Positions 15,441 to 23,798 of a DNA stretch of 64,000 nucleotides are shown piece after piece. Both the position numbers and the translations under genes were made by a program. Source of the stretch: Shimia_B sp038528385 (GTDB lineage Bacteria > Pseudomonadota > Alphaproteobacteria > Rhodobacterales > Rhodobacteraceae); assembly GCA_038528385.1 (NCBI GenBank), contig JBCBET010000002.1, forward strand, positions 1-64,000, written 5' to 3'. The notes below the pieces were generated by a model that saw only the letters and a program-made list of their open reading frames with translations, was not told where the DNA came from and ran no database searches. Positions within the stretch are counted from its first letter, which is position 1. Every line of letters starts with the position of its first letter.

Positions 15441-15461
15441 CCCCGGCGCGCGCCGCCGGGG
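15441..15461 (+). promoter_or_regulatory. Intercistronic hairpin after atpE
   Basis: CCCCGGCG (15441-15448) pairs exactly with CGCCGGGG (15454-15461) around a 5-nt loop, 20 bp past the atpE stop and 27 bp before the b' gene. Without a T-tract it is more likely an mRNA-stabilising or partial attenuation structure than a terminator. Confidence 0.5.
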
Positions 15462-15487
15462 TGACCTAAACGAGCCAGGAGGGCAGC

Positions 15488-16018
15488 ATGGCTGACGAAG
15501 CCACCGCGGCAGAGGGCGCAGCATCCGCGCCGGGCATGCCGCAGCTCGATTTCTCGACGTTCCCGAACCAGATCCTCTGGCTCGTGGTCACGCTCGTGGT
15601 GATCTATTTCATCCTCGCCCGCGTCGCGCTGCCCCGGATCGGCGGCGTGCTCGCTGAACGCGCGGGGCAGATCACGAACGATATAGCCGCGGCCGAGGAG
15701 CTGAAGTCGCGCGCGACCGCCGCCGAAGAGGCTTACAACAAGGCACTGGCAGACGCCCGTGCCGAGGCGCAGAAAATCGCTGCCAAGACGAAGGCCGACA
15801 TCCAGGCGCAGCTCGACAAGGAGCTGGAGAAGGCGGATGCCGAAATTGCCGCGCGCACCGCAGAGAGCGAAAAGGCCATCGCCGCCATCCGCGACAGCGC
15901 GGTGGAAAGCGTGGCCGAAGTGGCCCGCGACACCGCCGGCGAAATCGTCTCCGCCCTGGGCGGCAAGGCCGAGGGCAAGGCCGTGAGCGCCGCCGTCGAC
16001 GCCCGGATGAAAGGATAA
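15488..16018 (+). CDS. atpX: F0F1 ATP synthase subunit b'
   Basis: A 176-aa protein with one N-terminal membrane helix (FPNQILWLVVTLVVIYFILA, residues 26-45) and a long Ala/Glu/Lys-rich coiled coil forming the peripheral stalk. Photosynthetic and related alphaproteobacteria have two diverged b subunits, b' first and then b, as here. GGAGGGCAGC precedes the ATG. Confidence 0.92.
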   Translation: MADEATAAEGAASAPGMPQLDFSTFPNQILWLVVTLVVIYFILARVALPRIGGVLAERAGQITNDIAAAEELKSRATAAEEAYNKALADARAEAQKIAAKTKADIQAQLDKELEKADAEIAARTAESEKAIAAIRDSAVESVAEVARDTAGEIVSALGGKAEGKAVSAAVDARMKG

Positions 16019-16022
16019 GTTC

Positions 16023-16598
16023 ATGCGCAAGCTGACCATCCTCGCCCTCACGCTCGTCGCGAGCCCGGCGCTGGCCTATTCCGAGAAGAACCCGTTTACC
16101 GCGCGGTTCTGGTCGCTTGGCAATTCGGACTTCGTCGTCCTGATCGCCTTCCTCCTCTTCATGGGCATCCTCGCCTACTTCGGCGTGCCGAAGCTTCTTG
16201 GGAAGATGCTCGACGACCGGGCCGAGGCCATCAAATCCGAACTCGACGAGGCGCGCGCGCTCCGCGAGGAGGCGCAGGCCTTGCTGGCGTCCTACGAGCG
16301 CAAGCAAAAGGATGTCCAAAGCCAGGCCGACGACATCGTCGCCAGCGCCCGTGAGGAGGCCGAGGCCGCCGCGGAGCAGGCCAAGGCGGACATCGCGCGC
16401 TCCGTGGAGCGCCGCCTCGCCGTCGCGGAGGAGCAGATCGCCTCCGCCGAAGCCGCAGCCGTGAAAGAGGTCCGTGACCGGGCCATCGCCGTGGCCGTGG
16501 CCGCCGCCGGGGACATCCTGGCAAAGGGGCTTTCGGCCGCCGAAGCCAACAAGTTCATCGACGCAGGCATAGCGGAGGTGGAGGCGAGGCTTCACTGA
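16023..16598 (+). CDS. atpF: F0F1 ATP synthase subunit b
   Basis: A 191-aa peripheral-stalk subunit. An N-terminal signal-like segment (MRKLTILALTLVASPALAYS) precedes the membrane helix FVVLIAFLLFMGILAYFGVP (about 38-57), then a long coiled coil. Gene spacing to b' is 4 bp. An extra hydrophobic leader before the anchor is seen in several Rhodobacteraceae b subunits. It is the last gene before the operon terminator. Confidence 0.93.
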   Translation: MRKLTILALTLVASPALAYSEKNPFTARFWSLGNSDFVVLIAFLLFMGILAYFGVPKLLGKMLDDRAEAIKSELDEARALREEAQALLASYERKQKDVQSQADDIVASAREEAEAAAEQAKADIARSVERRLAVAEEQIASAEAAAVKEVRDRAIAVAVAAAGDILAKGLSAAEANKFIDAGIAEVEARLH

Positions 16599-16622
16599 GC
16601 CAAGCGCCACGCCCGAGACAAC

Positions 16623-16655
16623 GCCCTTCTCCGTGTTCCGGGGGAGGGCTTTTTT
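16623..16655 (+). terminator. Rho-independent terminator of the atp F0 operon
   Basis: GCCCTTCTCC (16623-16632) pairs with GGGGGAGGGC (16640-16649), allowing G-U/A-G imperfections, and is followed by TTTTTT. It is 24 bp past the atpF stop and directly adjacent to the end of the opposing GntR gene. Confidence 0.88.
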
Positions 16656-16658
16656 CGT

Positions 16659-17426
16659 TCAGCGGGTCTTTTCGTGAGCGAGCCTTTGGCGGGCGATCGT
16701 CTCGTGGCGCAGCGCGAGGCGGTGATCGCGCAGGCAGCTTTCGACATAGGCGAGGTGGTCTTCCACCGCCTGCCGTGCCCGGGGCGCATCGCGCTCCTGC
16801 AGCGCTGCGTTTATGGCGCGGTGCTGCGCGAGGAGGTTCGCGCGGGTGGTGCGCTGCGCGAACATGATCTTGCGATTGTAGAAGACGCCCTCGCGCAGGA
16901 GCCCGAACATCGACCGCATCATGTGGAGCATGACGGTGTTGTGCGAGGCCTCGATGATGGCGAGGTGAAATTCGGCGTCGAGCGCCGCTTCATCCGCGCC
17001 GCTGCGTTTCTTGTGCGCGGCTTCCATTTTTTCCATCACCTCCGCGACCACGGCGAGGTCGGTCTCCGAGGCGCGCCGCGCCGCCCGCTCCGCCGCGAGC
17101 CCCTCGAGATCGCGCCGGAAGGCAAGGTAATCGAGGACCGCCTCGTCGTGACGCTCGAAGAGGCGCACGAGAGCGGGGGAGAAGGCGGGGGTGAGGACGT
17201 CGGCGACGAAGACCCCTGCGCCCGCCCGGGCCTCGAGAAGCCCGTCCTCGGCCAGCGTCGCGATGGCCTCCCGCAGCGAGGGGCGGGACACGCCCAGCCG
17301 CGCCGCCAGGTCGCGCTCCGCCGGGAGCCGCTCCCCGGGCCGCAGGATGCCCCGCAGGATCAAAAGCTCGATCTGCGTGACGACGGCGGCGCTCAGGCGC
17401 TCGGATTGGATTTTCACGAATGGCAT
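16659..17426 (-). CDS. GntR/FadR-family regulator (FCD domain)
   Basis: A 255-aa regulator with an N-terminal GntR winged helix (residues 8-75: ILRPGERLPAERDLAARLGVSRPSLREA) and a C-terminal FCD helical domain with the metal/ligand histidines (DAEFHLAIIEASHN, LAQHRAINAAL). It resembles PdhR/LldR-type regulators of organic acid use. It converges on the atp operon and no catabolic neighbour identifies its target; the GlcD-like dehydrogenase at 61656 is distant. Confidence 0.88.
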   Translation of the reverse strand: MPFVKIQSERLSAAVVTQIELLILRGILRPGERLPAERDLAARLGVSRPSLREAIATLAEDGLLEARAGAGVFVADVLTPAFSPALVRLFERHDEAVLDYLAFRRDLEGLAAERAARRASETDLAVVAEVMEKMEAAHKKRSGADEAALDAEFHLAIIEASHNTVMLHMMRSMFGLLREGVFYNRKIMFAQRTTRANLLAQHRAINAALQERDAPRARQAVEDHLAYVESCLRDHRLALRHETIARQRLAHEKTR

Positions 17427-17474
17427 GGCTCGCTCCGGCGCCGAGTATCGGACGCGCCGCCGGAGCGCGCAAGT

Positions 17475-18128
17475 TCAGGTGGTGGGGTTGATGATGATAT
17501 CGACCCTGCGGTTCTGCCGCTTGCCCTCGGGGGTGAGGTTGGTGGCGATCGGCTGGCTCTCGCCGCGGCCGAAGGAATTGATACGGAACCCGCTCACGCC
17601 GTTTTGCTGGAGGATGCCCGCCACGGAGGCGGCGCGACGCTCCGAAAGGTTCTGGTTAAACTCCGCCGTGCCGTCGCTGTCGGTGTGCCCGATGACGGTG
17701 ACGGTGCTGTTGGGGAAGCGTTGCAGGTTGGCCGCGAGGCTCCGGATGTCGCCCTGGAGGTCGGGGCGGAGCTGCGCGCTGCCGCTGGCGAAGAGGATGT
17801 CCTGGGGCATGCGCACGATGAGCTGGTTGCCCTGGCGGATCACCACCACCTGGCCCGAGAGCTGTTGGCGAAGCGCGGCTTCCTGGCGGTCCACCTGCTG
17901 GCCGATGACGGCACCGGCGCCTGCGCCCACGGCGGCCCCGATGATCGCGCCGCGCGCCTCGTCGTCAGAGGTCGCCGCGCCGAGGATCGCGCCGGCCACG
18001 GCGCCGGTGAGCGCGCCCTGCTGCGTGCGGTTCTGATCAGGCGCGGCCGGGTCGAACGTGGCGGGGTCGGTGCACGCCGCCAGCGCGGTCAATGAGAGGG
18101 CGGCACAGAATAGAGGGGTCTTTTGCAT
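17475..18128 (-). CDS. OmpA-family lipoprotein
   Basis: A 217-aa protein starting at ATG 18128, with a lipoprotein signal ending LSLTALAACTDP (lipid-anchored Cys at residue 19). A Gly/Ala-rich glycine-zipper region (GAVAGAILGAATSDDEARGA) follows, then a C-terminal OmpA domain (about 100-215) with TVTVIGHTDSDGTAEFNQNLSERRA and NRRVDI. The OmpA domain binds peptidoglycan, so the protein probably tethers outer membrane and wall (YiaD/Pal-like). Confidence 0.9.
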   Translation of the reverse strand: MQKTPLFCAALSLTALAACTDPATFDPAAPDQNRTQQGALTGAVAGAILGAATSDDEARGAIIGAAVGAGAGAVIGQQVDRQEAALRQQLSGQVVVIRQGNQLIVRMPQDILFASGSAQLRPDLQGDIRSLAANLQRFPNSTVTVIGHTDSDGTAEFNQNLSERRAASVAGILQQNGVSGFRINSFGRGESQPIATNLTPEGKRQNRRVDIIINPTT

Positions 18129-18242
18129 GGATGATCTCTTCTCGAACAAATGCGTGCCGCGGCGATGCCCGGCTTCCCCGCTTATGGAGAGCGCGAAGGC
18201 AGTTATGCAATAACAAGCGCGTCAACGCGCGGAGATCGGCGC

Positions 18243-19085
18243 TCAAGCGGCGGTCTCCCGCGCCTCCGACCGTGCGGCCTCGTAGGCGAGGATGGCGCGT
18301 TTGACGGGCAGGCCCCAGTGGTAGCCGCCCAAGCCGCCGGATTTCCGGAGTGCCCGGTGGCAGGGGATGAGATAGCTGATCGGGTTGCGCCCCACCGCCG
18401 TGCCCACGGCGCGCACGGCCCGCGGGGCTCCCACGGCCCGCGCGATGTCGCCATAGGTCGTCACCTGACCGGAGGGGATGTGCATGAGCGCCTCCCACAC
18501 CTTGATCTGGAGCGGTCTCCCGATGAGCAGGAGCCGCGCCTCGCCCGGCTCCGTGCCGAAGGCGACGGCGATATCGGCCGCGAGGACATCGCGGTCCTCG
18601 ACAAAGGTGGCCTCGGGCCAGCGGCCCGTCATGTCGGCCATGGCCGCCCCGCGGCCGCATTCCTCGGCGAAGGCGAGGCCGCAAAGGCCGCGGTCGGTGC
18701 CCATGGCGAGGGCATCGCCGAAGGGCGTGTCGAACCAGCCGTAGGAGATGACCTGCGCTGCGCCGCCGCGGGCAAAGTCGCCCGGGCTCATGGCCTCCCA
18801 GCGCAGGAAGAGATCGTGGAGCCGGGAGGTCCCCGACAGGCCCAGGGTATGGGCCGTCTCGAGCGTCGTGTGCCGCTCTCGCAGCAGCGATTTGGCGTGG
18901 CCCAGCATGAGATATTGCTGAAAGCGTTTCGGCGAGACGCCGGCCCAGGCCGTGAAGGTGCGCTGGAAATGGGCGGGAGACAGCCCGGCCTCGGCCGCGA
19001 GCGCCTCAAGGGACAGGGGCTTGTCGGCCGCGTCGATTGCCGCGATAGCCCGCCCGATGATGTGGTAATGGTAGCTGTGATCCAT
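18243..19085 (-). CDS. AraC-type HTH fused to O6-methylguanine-DNA methyltransferase
   Basis: A 280-aa fusion. Residues 8-108 are an AraC/XylS helix-turn-helix (SLEALAAEAGLSPAHFQRTF); residues 115-275 are the alkyltransferase, with the acceptor cysteine in PCHR at 241-244 and the Asn-hinge GRNP before it. The zinc-containing methylphosphotriester domain of Ada is missing. It repairs O6-methylguanine by suicidal transfer and may also act as a regulator. Transcription is divergent from the mipA-like gene, with a 291-bp gap. Confidence 0.9.
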   Translation of the reverse strand: MDHSYHYHIIGRAIAAIDAADKPLSLEALAAEAGLSPAHFQRTFTAWAGVSPKRFQQYLMLGHAKSLLRERHTTLETAHTLGLSGTSRLHDLFLRWEAMSPGDFARGGAAQVISYGWFDTPFGDALAMGTDRGLCGLAFAEECGRGAAMADMTGRWPEATFVEDRDVLAADIAVAFGTEPGEARLLLIGRPLQIKVWEALMHIPSGQVTTYGDIARAVGAPRAVRAVGTAVGRNPISYLIPCHRALRKSGGLGGYHWGLPVKRAILAYEAARSEARETAA

Positions 19086-19376
19086 GGTGGAGCTCGCATC
19101 TTACATAGTCTGGAGCCTATGGTCTCGCCGCCAGGCCCGCGACCCGATTCTTGTCGAAAACCGCGCGCCGAATGCGGCGCCGCGCCCCCTTGGCGCGTGC
19201 CTGCGGGAGCAGAGCGGCTCGCACCCACACGCGCCCCCAAACTCGGCGACAAGATGCCGGTTTTCGCGCCGCTCGATGCCCCGGGCCGTCGCGGATCCGG
19301 GCGTCAGTGAACATTCTGGTTTTCTTTGGAAAATGCCTATGTAGAGATGCAATCAAGCGTTGAGGAGCGCAGGACC

Positions 19377-20123
19377 ATGTCGCCCAGACTATTCGCATTC
19401 GCCGCGGGCCTTGCCTTGAGTGCCGCGGCGGCACAGGCTGAGACACTCGCTTTCTCGGTGGGTGTGGGCGCGCAGATGCAGCAAGATTACTTCGGCTCCG
19501 CCGATGACAGCGTGGGGCCCACGGGCTCGTTCAGCCCGCGCTACCTCCGGCTGGGCAGCGTGGAGATCGGGGATCCCGACCCGAACGCGGTGAGCCTGGG
19601 CTTCCATCCCCGCGGCTCTTTTCGCTTCATCGGGGAGCGAACGGCCGACGACAATGCGGAGCTTGCGGGCCTCGAGGATATCGACCTGAGCGTGGAGCTC
19701 GGCGGCGGTGTGGGCTTCCGCAGCACCGGCTTCCAGGCCTTCGCCGATCTGCGCTATGGCGTTGTGGGCCATGAAAGCGTCGTCGCAGAGGTGGGCGCGG
19801 ACGCCATCGCGCGCCCTGTGCGGGACGTGACCGTGACCCTGGGGCCGCGGGTCCTCTGGGGCTCCGAGGACTTCGTGGAGACGTATTTCGGCGTCACGCC
19901 CGCGGAAGCCGGAGCGTCGTCCTTTCCGGCCTACGATGCCGGCAGCGGCCTCGTGAGCGCGGGGCTCGAAGCCAACATCACCTACGATTTCAACACGGAC
20001 TGGGCCGTGCGCGGCACGGCGACCTGGGATCGTTTCCTCGGGGATGCGGGCGACAGCCCCATCGTCGCGGACGAGGACGCCTTCGGCCTCTCGGTGCAGG
20101 TGATCCGAAGCTTCGCGTTCTGA
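19377..20123 (+). CDS. MipA/OmpV-family outer-membrane protein
   Basis: A 248-aa protein with signal peptide MSPRLFAFAAGLALSAAAAQ-A and then alternating beta strands ending in aromatic VIRSFAF, an outer-membrane beta-barrel C-terminus. The GVGAQMQQDYFGS start and the RPVRDVTVTLGPRV segment match MipA/OmpV. MipA scaffolds murein enzymes in E. coli; many homologues are of unknown role. The gap 19086-19376 shows no gene. The start at 19377 is taken because upstream codons lack a signal peptide. Confidence 0.82.
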   Translation: MSPRLFAFAAGLALSAAAAQAETLAFSVGVGAQMQQDYFGSADDSVGPTGSFSPRYLRLGSVEIGDPDPNAVSLGFHPRGSFRFIGERTADDNAELAGLEDIDLSVELGGGVGFRSTGFQAFADLRYGVVGHESVVAEVGADAIARPVRDVTVTLGPRVLWGSEDFVETYFGVTPAEAGASSFPAYDAGSGLVSAGLEANITYDFNTDWAVRGTATWDRFLGDAGDSPIVADEDAFGLSVQVIRSFAF

Positions 20124-20162
20124 ACTGGCTCCTCCAGGTCCGGTGCGGTAGGGGCTTCGGCC

Positions 20163-20816
20163 ATGGCAAAGCCGGCAAAGCAGCTTCCCTATCCCGTGAT
20201 GCGCGCGATCTTCGCGCGGTTCGAGGCCGCCGAGCCCGAGCCGCGCGGCGAACTCGACCATGTGAACGCCTTCACGCTCGTCGTGGCCGTGGCGCTCTCC
20301 GCGCAGGCGACGGACAAGGGCGTGAACCGGGCCACGGCGACGCTTTTCAAGGTGGCTGACACGCCCGAAAAGATGCTGGCCCTCGGCGAAGAGGGTGTTA
20401 TCGAGCACATCAAGACAATCGGGCTCTTCCGCAACAAGGCAAGAAACGTCATCAAGCTCTCCCGCATCCTCGTGGAGCACTATGGCGGCGAGGTGCCCAA
20501 TAGCCGCGCCGCGCTCGAAAGCCTGCCAGGCGTGGGGCGCAAGACCGCCAACGTGGTGCTCAACATGTGGTGGGGCCACCCGGCGCAGGCGGTGGACACG
20601 CATGTCTTCCGGGTGGGCAACCGCACGGGCATCGCGCCGGGCAAGGACGTCGTGGCCGTGGAGCGCGCCATCGAGGACAACGTGCCGGTGACTTTCCAGC
20701 GCCATGCTCATCACTGGCTTATCCTCCATGGCCGGTATATCTGCACCGCGCGCAAGCCCCGCTGCGAGGATTGCGTGATCTCGGACCTCGTAGGCTGCAA
20801 GGAGAGCTGTGCGTGA
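20163..20816 (+). CDS. nth: Endonuclease III (DNA glycosylase/AP lyase)
   Basis: A 217-aa enzyme removing oxidised pyrimidines. The helix-hairpin-helix is LPGVGRKTANVV (121-132) with catalytic Lys127, and Asp145 lies in AVDTHVFR. The FeS loop has Cys194, 201 and 204 at normal spacing (x6, x2), but the next cysteine is at 212 (x7) rather than the usual x5 position, with another at 216. The stop overlaps the PfkB kinase start by 4 bp (GTGA). Confidence 0.95.
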   Translation: MAKPAKQLPYPVMRAIFARFEAAEPEPRGELDHVNAFTLVVAVALSAQATDKGVNRATATLFKVADTPEKMLALGEEGVIEHIKTIGLFRNKARNVIKLSRILVEHYGGEVPNSRAALESLPGVGRKTANVVLNMWWGHPAQAVDTHVFRVGNRTGIAPGKDVVAVERAIEDNVPVTFQRHAHHWLILHGRYICTARKPRCEDCVISDLVGCKESCA

Positions 20817-21802
20817 CAAAGACCTATGACGTGGTGGGGATGGGCAATGCCGTCTCCGATGTGATTGCCCAGGCCTCAGATGCGTTCCTCGATCATATGG
20901 GGATCGAGAAGGGGATCATGCAGCTCGTGGAGCAGGACCGCGCCCAGGTGCTCTATGCCGCCATGGGAGAGCGGACCGAAACCCCGGGCGGATCGGTGGC
21001 CAACACGATCGCGGGGCTAGGGGTGCTGGGGCTCAAGACGGCCTTCGTGGGTCGCGTGGCCGATGACAGCCTCGGCCGCACCTATGCGGCCTCCATGGCC
21101 GAGCAGGGCACGGATTTCCCGAATTCGCCGGTGGCCGGCGCGGGGCTGCCCACGTCGCATTCGATGATCTTCGTCTCCCCGGACGGGGAGCGGTCGATGA
21201 ACACCTATCTCGGCATTTCCGCCGAGGTGGGGCCGGAACACCTGCCCGAGGGTGTGTTCGAGGACTGCGCCTACCTCTTCTTCGAGGGGTATCTTTTCGA
21301 CAAGGACCCCGGCAAAGCCGCGTTCTACGCCGCCGCCGAACGCACGCGCGGGGCCGGGGGAAAGGCGGGCATCACGCTCTCGGACCCGTTCTGCGTGGAA
21401 CGGCACCGCGCCGATTTCCGCAATCTCGTGGCCGGAGCGCTCGACTATGTCGTGGGCAATGAGGCGGAGCTCTTGTCGCTTTACGAGGTGACGGATGTGG
21501 AGGCCGCGCTGGCGGCGGCAGCGGCGGAGTGCGAGCTCGTCGTGTGCACGCGGTCGGGCAAGGGCGTGGCGATCCGGCGGGGCGACGAGCGCGTGGACGT
21601 GCCGGTGGAGGCGGTGACCCCGGTGGATGCCACCGGCGCCGGGGACCAGTTCGCGGCGGGCTTTCTCCATGGTCTCGTGACGGGACAGTCGCTCGAGGTG
21701 TCGGGGCGCATGGGCTGCGTGGCAGCCGGCGAAGTCATCGGGCATGTGGGCCCGCGCCCCGAGATCGACCTGCGCCAGCTCTTCGCGGCGCAGGGTCTTT
21801 AG
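20813..21802 (+). CDS. PfkB-family sugar/nucleoside kinase (adenosine kinase-like)
   Basis: A 329-aa ribokinase-family enzyme: TYDVVGMGNAVSDVIA at the N-terminus, the first PfkB signature region GGSVANTIAGLGVLG, and the C-terminal anion-hole/catalytic signature DATGAGDQFAAGFLHGL. Overall pattern fits the adenosine/ribo-type kinases common in alphaproteobacteria. It is coupled to nth by a GTGA overlap, although no metabolic link is evident. Confidence 0.88.
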   Translation: MTKTYDVVGMGNAVSDVIAQASDAFLDHMGIEKGIMQLVEQDRAQVLYAAMGERTETPGGSVANTIAGLGVLGLKTAFVGRVADDSLGRTYAASMAEQGTDFPNSPVAGAGLPTSHSMIFVSPDGERSMNTYLGISAEVGPEHLPEGVFEDCAYLFFEGYLFDKDPGKAAFYAAAERTRGAGGKAGITLSDPFCVERHRADFRNLVAGALDYVVGNEAELLSLYEVTDVEAALAAAAAECELVVCTRSGKGVAIRRGDERVDVPVEAVTPVDATGAGDQFAAGFLHGLVTGQSLEVSGRMGCVAAGEVIGHVGPRPEIDLRQLFAAQGL

Positions 21803-21813
21803 GCGTCCTGGTT

Positions 21814-21879
21814 TCGGGCGGGACGGACCTCTTTCTCCGCTGCGCTCCGAAATTCGACCCGCCCGCCCGAATCCACAGG
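21814..21879. repeat. 66-bp palindromic repeat C, copy 1
   Basis: Identical at 64 of 66 positions to 63245-63310. The outer ends TCGGGCGGG (21814-21822) and CCCGCCCGA (21862-21870) are inverted repeats, so the transcript can form a stem on either strand. It fills the gap between two convergent genes, as does the other copy, which suggests a bidirectional terminator role. Confidence 0.9.
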
Positions 21880-21883
21880 CGCC

Positions 21884-22702
21884 CTAGCCGAAGCGGCCGG
21901 CGATGAAGGCGGCGGCGTCGGGATCGCGCGCGTCGGTGAACATGTGCTCGGTGGGGGCAAGCTCGCGCAATTCTCCCAGGTGGAAATAGGCCACGCGGTC
22001 GGCCACGCGGCGGGCCTGCATCATCGAATGAGTGATGACGACCACGGAATGATCGCGCCCCAGGTCGATCATCAGGTCCTCGATCGCCTGGGTGGCGATG
22101 GGATCGATGGAGCCCGTGGGCTCGTCCATTAGAAGCACGCGGGGCTTGGTGGAAAGCGCGCGCGCGATGCAGAGCCGCTGCTGCTGCCCTCCGGAGAGCG
22201 AGAGCCCGGAGGCTTTGTGCAGGCTGTCCTTGACCTCGTTCCACAGATGCGCGCGCGTGAGGCAGGCCTCGACATGGGCGTCGAGCTCCGCCCGGGAGCG
22301 AGTGAGGCCGTGGATGCGGGCGGGGTAGGCCACGTTCTCGTAGACCGAGGCGGGGAAAGGATTGGGCTTTTGCGCGACCCACCCGAAATTCCGGCGATAG
22401 GCGGGCGGGTCGATATGGGCGCCGAAGATATCGCCGCCTGCAAAGCTGATGCGGCCCTCCATGCGGATGCCGCGGATGCCGTCATGCATACGGTTGAGCG
22501 CCTTGAGCGCCGTGGACTTGCCGCAGCCCGACGGGCCGATGAAGGCAAGGACCTCCTCGGGCATGAGATCGAAGCTCACATCCCTCAGTGCCTGTTTGTC
22601 TCCGTACCAGAGCGAGAGGCCCCGCACGCTCATGAGCGGTGGGCGATTGGACCCCGGGGCGAGGGGCGTGGTCTCGTGGTCGCGGGCAGTGTCGTCGAAC
22701 AT
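21884..22702 (-). CDS. pstB: PstB-type phosphate ABC transporter ATPase (orphan)
   Basis: A 272-aa ABC ATPase with Walker A GPSGCGKST (56-64), ALKALNRMHD typical of PstB, Q-loop QKPNPFPASV, signature LSGGQQQR (169-176) and Walker B VLLMDEP (189-195). In classical systems pstB follows pstSCA and precedes phoU; here none of them is adjacent. AAGGAGG precedes the ATG. FNR-like and PHO-like sequences occur upstream (separate entries). It could energise phosphate uptake or serve another importer. Confidence 0.85.
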   Translation of the reverse strand: MFDDTARDHETTPLAPGSNRPPLMSVRGLSLWYGDKQALRDVSFDLMPEEVLAFIGPSGCGKSTALKALNRMHDGIRGIRMEGRISFAGGDIFGAHIDPPAYRRNFGWVAQKPNPFPASVYENVAYPARIHGLTRSRAELDAHVEACLTRAHLWNEVKDSLHKASGLSLSGGQQQRLCIARALSTKPRVLLMDEPTGSIDPIATQAIEDLMIDLGRDHSVVVITHSMMQARRVADRVAYFHLGELRELAPTEHMFTDARDPDAAAFIAGRFG

Positions 22703-22757
22703 GATCGGGCCTCCTTTGCGGTGGCCCGAAGATGACCGCCAGAGGCTAGAGGCGGCT

Positions 22758-22771
22758 TTGATCCAGATCAG
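22758..22771. promoter_or_regulatory. FNR/CRP-family-like box upstream of pstB
   Basis: TTGATCCAGATCAG matches TTGAT-N4-ATCAA at 9 of 10 defined bases and lies in a wider dyad GGCGGC...GCCGCC, 56 bp upstream of the pstB start. In Rhodobacterales, FnrL, Dnr and NnrR use this type of site. Confidence 0.5.
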
Positions 22772-22781
22772 GCCGCCGCGA

Positions 22782-22810
22782 ATGTCATGAAGACGTCATG
22801 GAGCTGTTAC
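22782..22810 (+). promoter_or_regulatory. PHO-box-like triple direct repeat
   Basis: ATGTCAT, ACGTCAT and CTGTTAC begin at 22782, 22793 and 22804: three units with an exact 11-bp period, as in PhoB boxes (CTGTCAT plus 4). They read on the plus strand, opposite to pstB, 80 bp upstream of its start; this orientation weakens the call. Confidence 0.4.
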
Positions 22811-22841
22811 GCGAGGCGCTGGCGGACACGGGGCCGGGGGT

Positions 22842-23660
22842 CTAATCGCCGAGCTTGGCATGGACCTCGTCGAGGTCGATCTCCCCGATGGGCATCTTGT
22901 TGCCCGGGTTCTCGAAATCGTAGCGGAAGAGCTCGAAGTCCTTTTTGTAGATCTCGTAGACGAGATGCATGGCGAGGTCGTCGAAATAGTCCTCCACGGG
23001 ATGCGCGCGCTTGGGCCCGTGGCCCTCGCTCTCATTGAAGCGCGGCACGTCCGCGAGCCTGATCTTCTTCTTTGTGTCGATGGCGTCGAGGACCATTTGC
23101 ATCCCGTCATTGAATTGCTCGGTCCAGAAGATCTTGTCGTAGCGCCCGCCATTGACGATGAAGGTGGAGATGTGGCCGGACATGGCCGACCAGTGGATGT
23201 CGGGCTCCATGGGCCGGCGCCAGCGGATGGTGTCGCGCGCAAAGAGCAGGAAGCGGCGAAAGCTCTTGATCTGGTCGAATTCGAAATCGTCCTCGGGCTT
23301 CCCCACCTCGATCCCGTATTTCTGGATGAGGAGCGGCACGAGATTGCCGCGGTAGCGTTTTCCGTTGCGCTGGATCCCGCAAATCTTATCGAAAAAGGAG
23401 CTCAGGATACGCGTGTAGGGATTTCGAACGCAGGTGAAGGCGTAGCTTTTGTGACCCTCGACATTGGCGGTGATAAGGGGCTGGCTCGTCTCGATGGCCC
23501 ATTTGTGCATCCCCGCCGTGGCATCGTGGATATCACCGTCAAAGAAGGTGCCGTGATCCGAATAGAACATGATCTGACCGATGGTGGAGCAGGCGCATTT
23601 CGGCACCACGCGGTAGACCACGCTCTCGCTCTCTGTCATCCAGGTCCCTGGAAAGCCCAT
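22842..23660 (-). CDS. Sulfotransferase family 2 protein
   Basis: A 272-aa protein with the carbohydrate-sulfotransferase signatures: 5'-phosphosulfate loop VPKCACST (19-26) and 3'-phosphate motif FTCVRNPYTRILSSFFDKI (75-93). It would transfer sulfate from PAPS to a carbohydrate or related acceptor. No signal peptide, so it is probably cytoplasmic. It is divergent from a GT14-like glycosyltransferase, suggesting joint work on a surface glycan. An internal start at MTESES (23639) is possible. Confidence 0.85.
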   Translation of the reverse strand: MGFPGTWMTESESVVYRVVPKCACSTIGQIMFYSDHGTFFDGDIHDATAGMHKWAIETSQPLITANVEGHKSYAFTCVRNPYTRILSSFFDKICGIQRNGKRYRGNLVPLLIQKYGIEVGKPEDDFEFDQIKSFRRFLLFARDTIRWRRPMEPDIHWSAMSGHISTFIVNGGRYDKIFWTEQFNDGMQMVLDAIDTKKKIRLADVPRFNESEGHGPKRAHPVEDYFDDLAMHLVYEIYKKDFELFRYDFENPGNKMPIGEIDLDEVHAKLGD

Positions 23661-23685
23661 CTGCTCTGCCTCGCTCGGGTCTTTG

Positions 23686-23718
23686 GCCTTTGTTCATCTC
23701 TGAATCGCAAACAAAGGC
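23686..23718. promoter_or_regulatory. Dyad in the sulfotransferase/glycosyltransferase divergent promoter
   Basis: GCCTTTGTT (23686-23694) and AACAAAGGC (23710-23718) are perfect 9-bp inverted repeats 15 bp apart, in the AT-richer 138-bp gap between the divergent starts. It is a candidate operator for co-regulation of both genes. Confidence 0.45.
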
Positions 23719-23798
23719 TGTTTATTCAACGGTCCTTCACTTAGCCTCGCCCAAAACAACGGAGCAGGGCTCACAGAGCATCGGAAGCGTGTCGCGCC

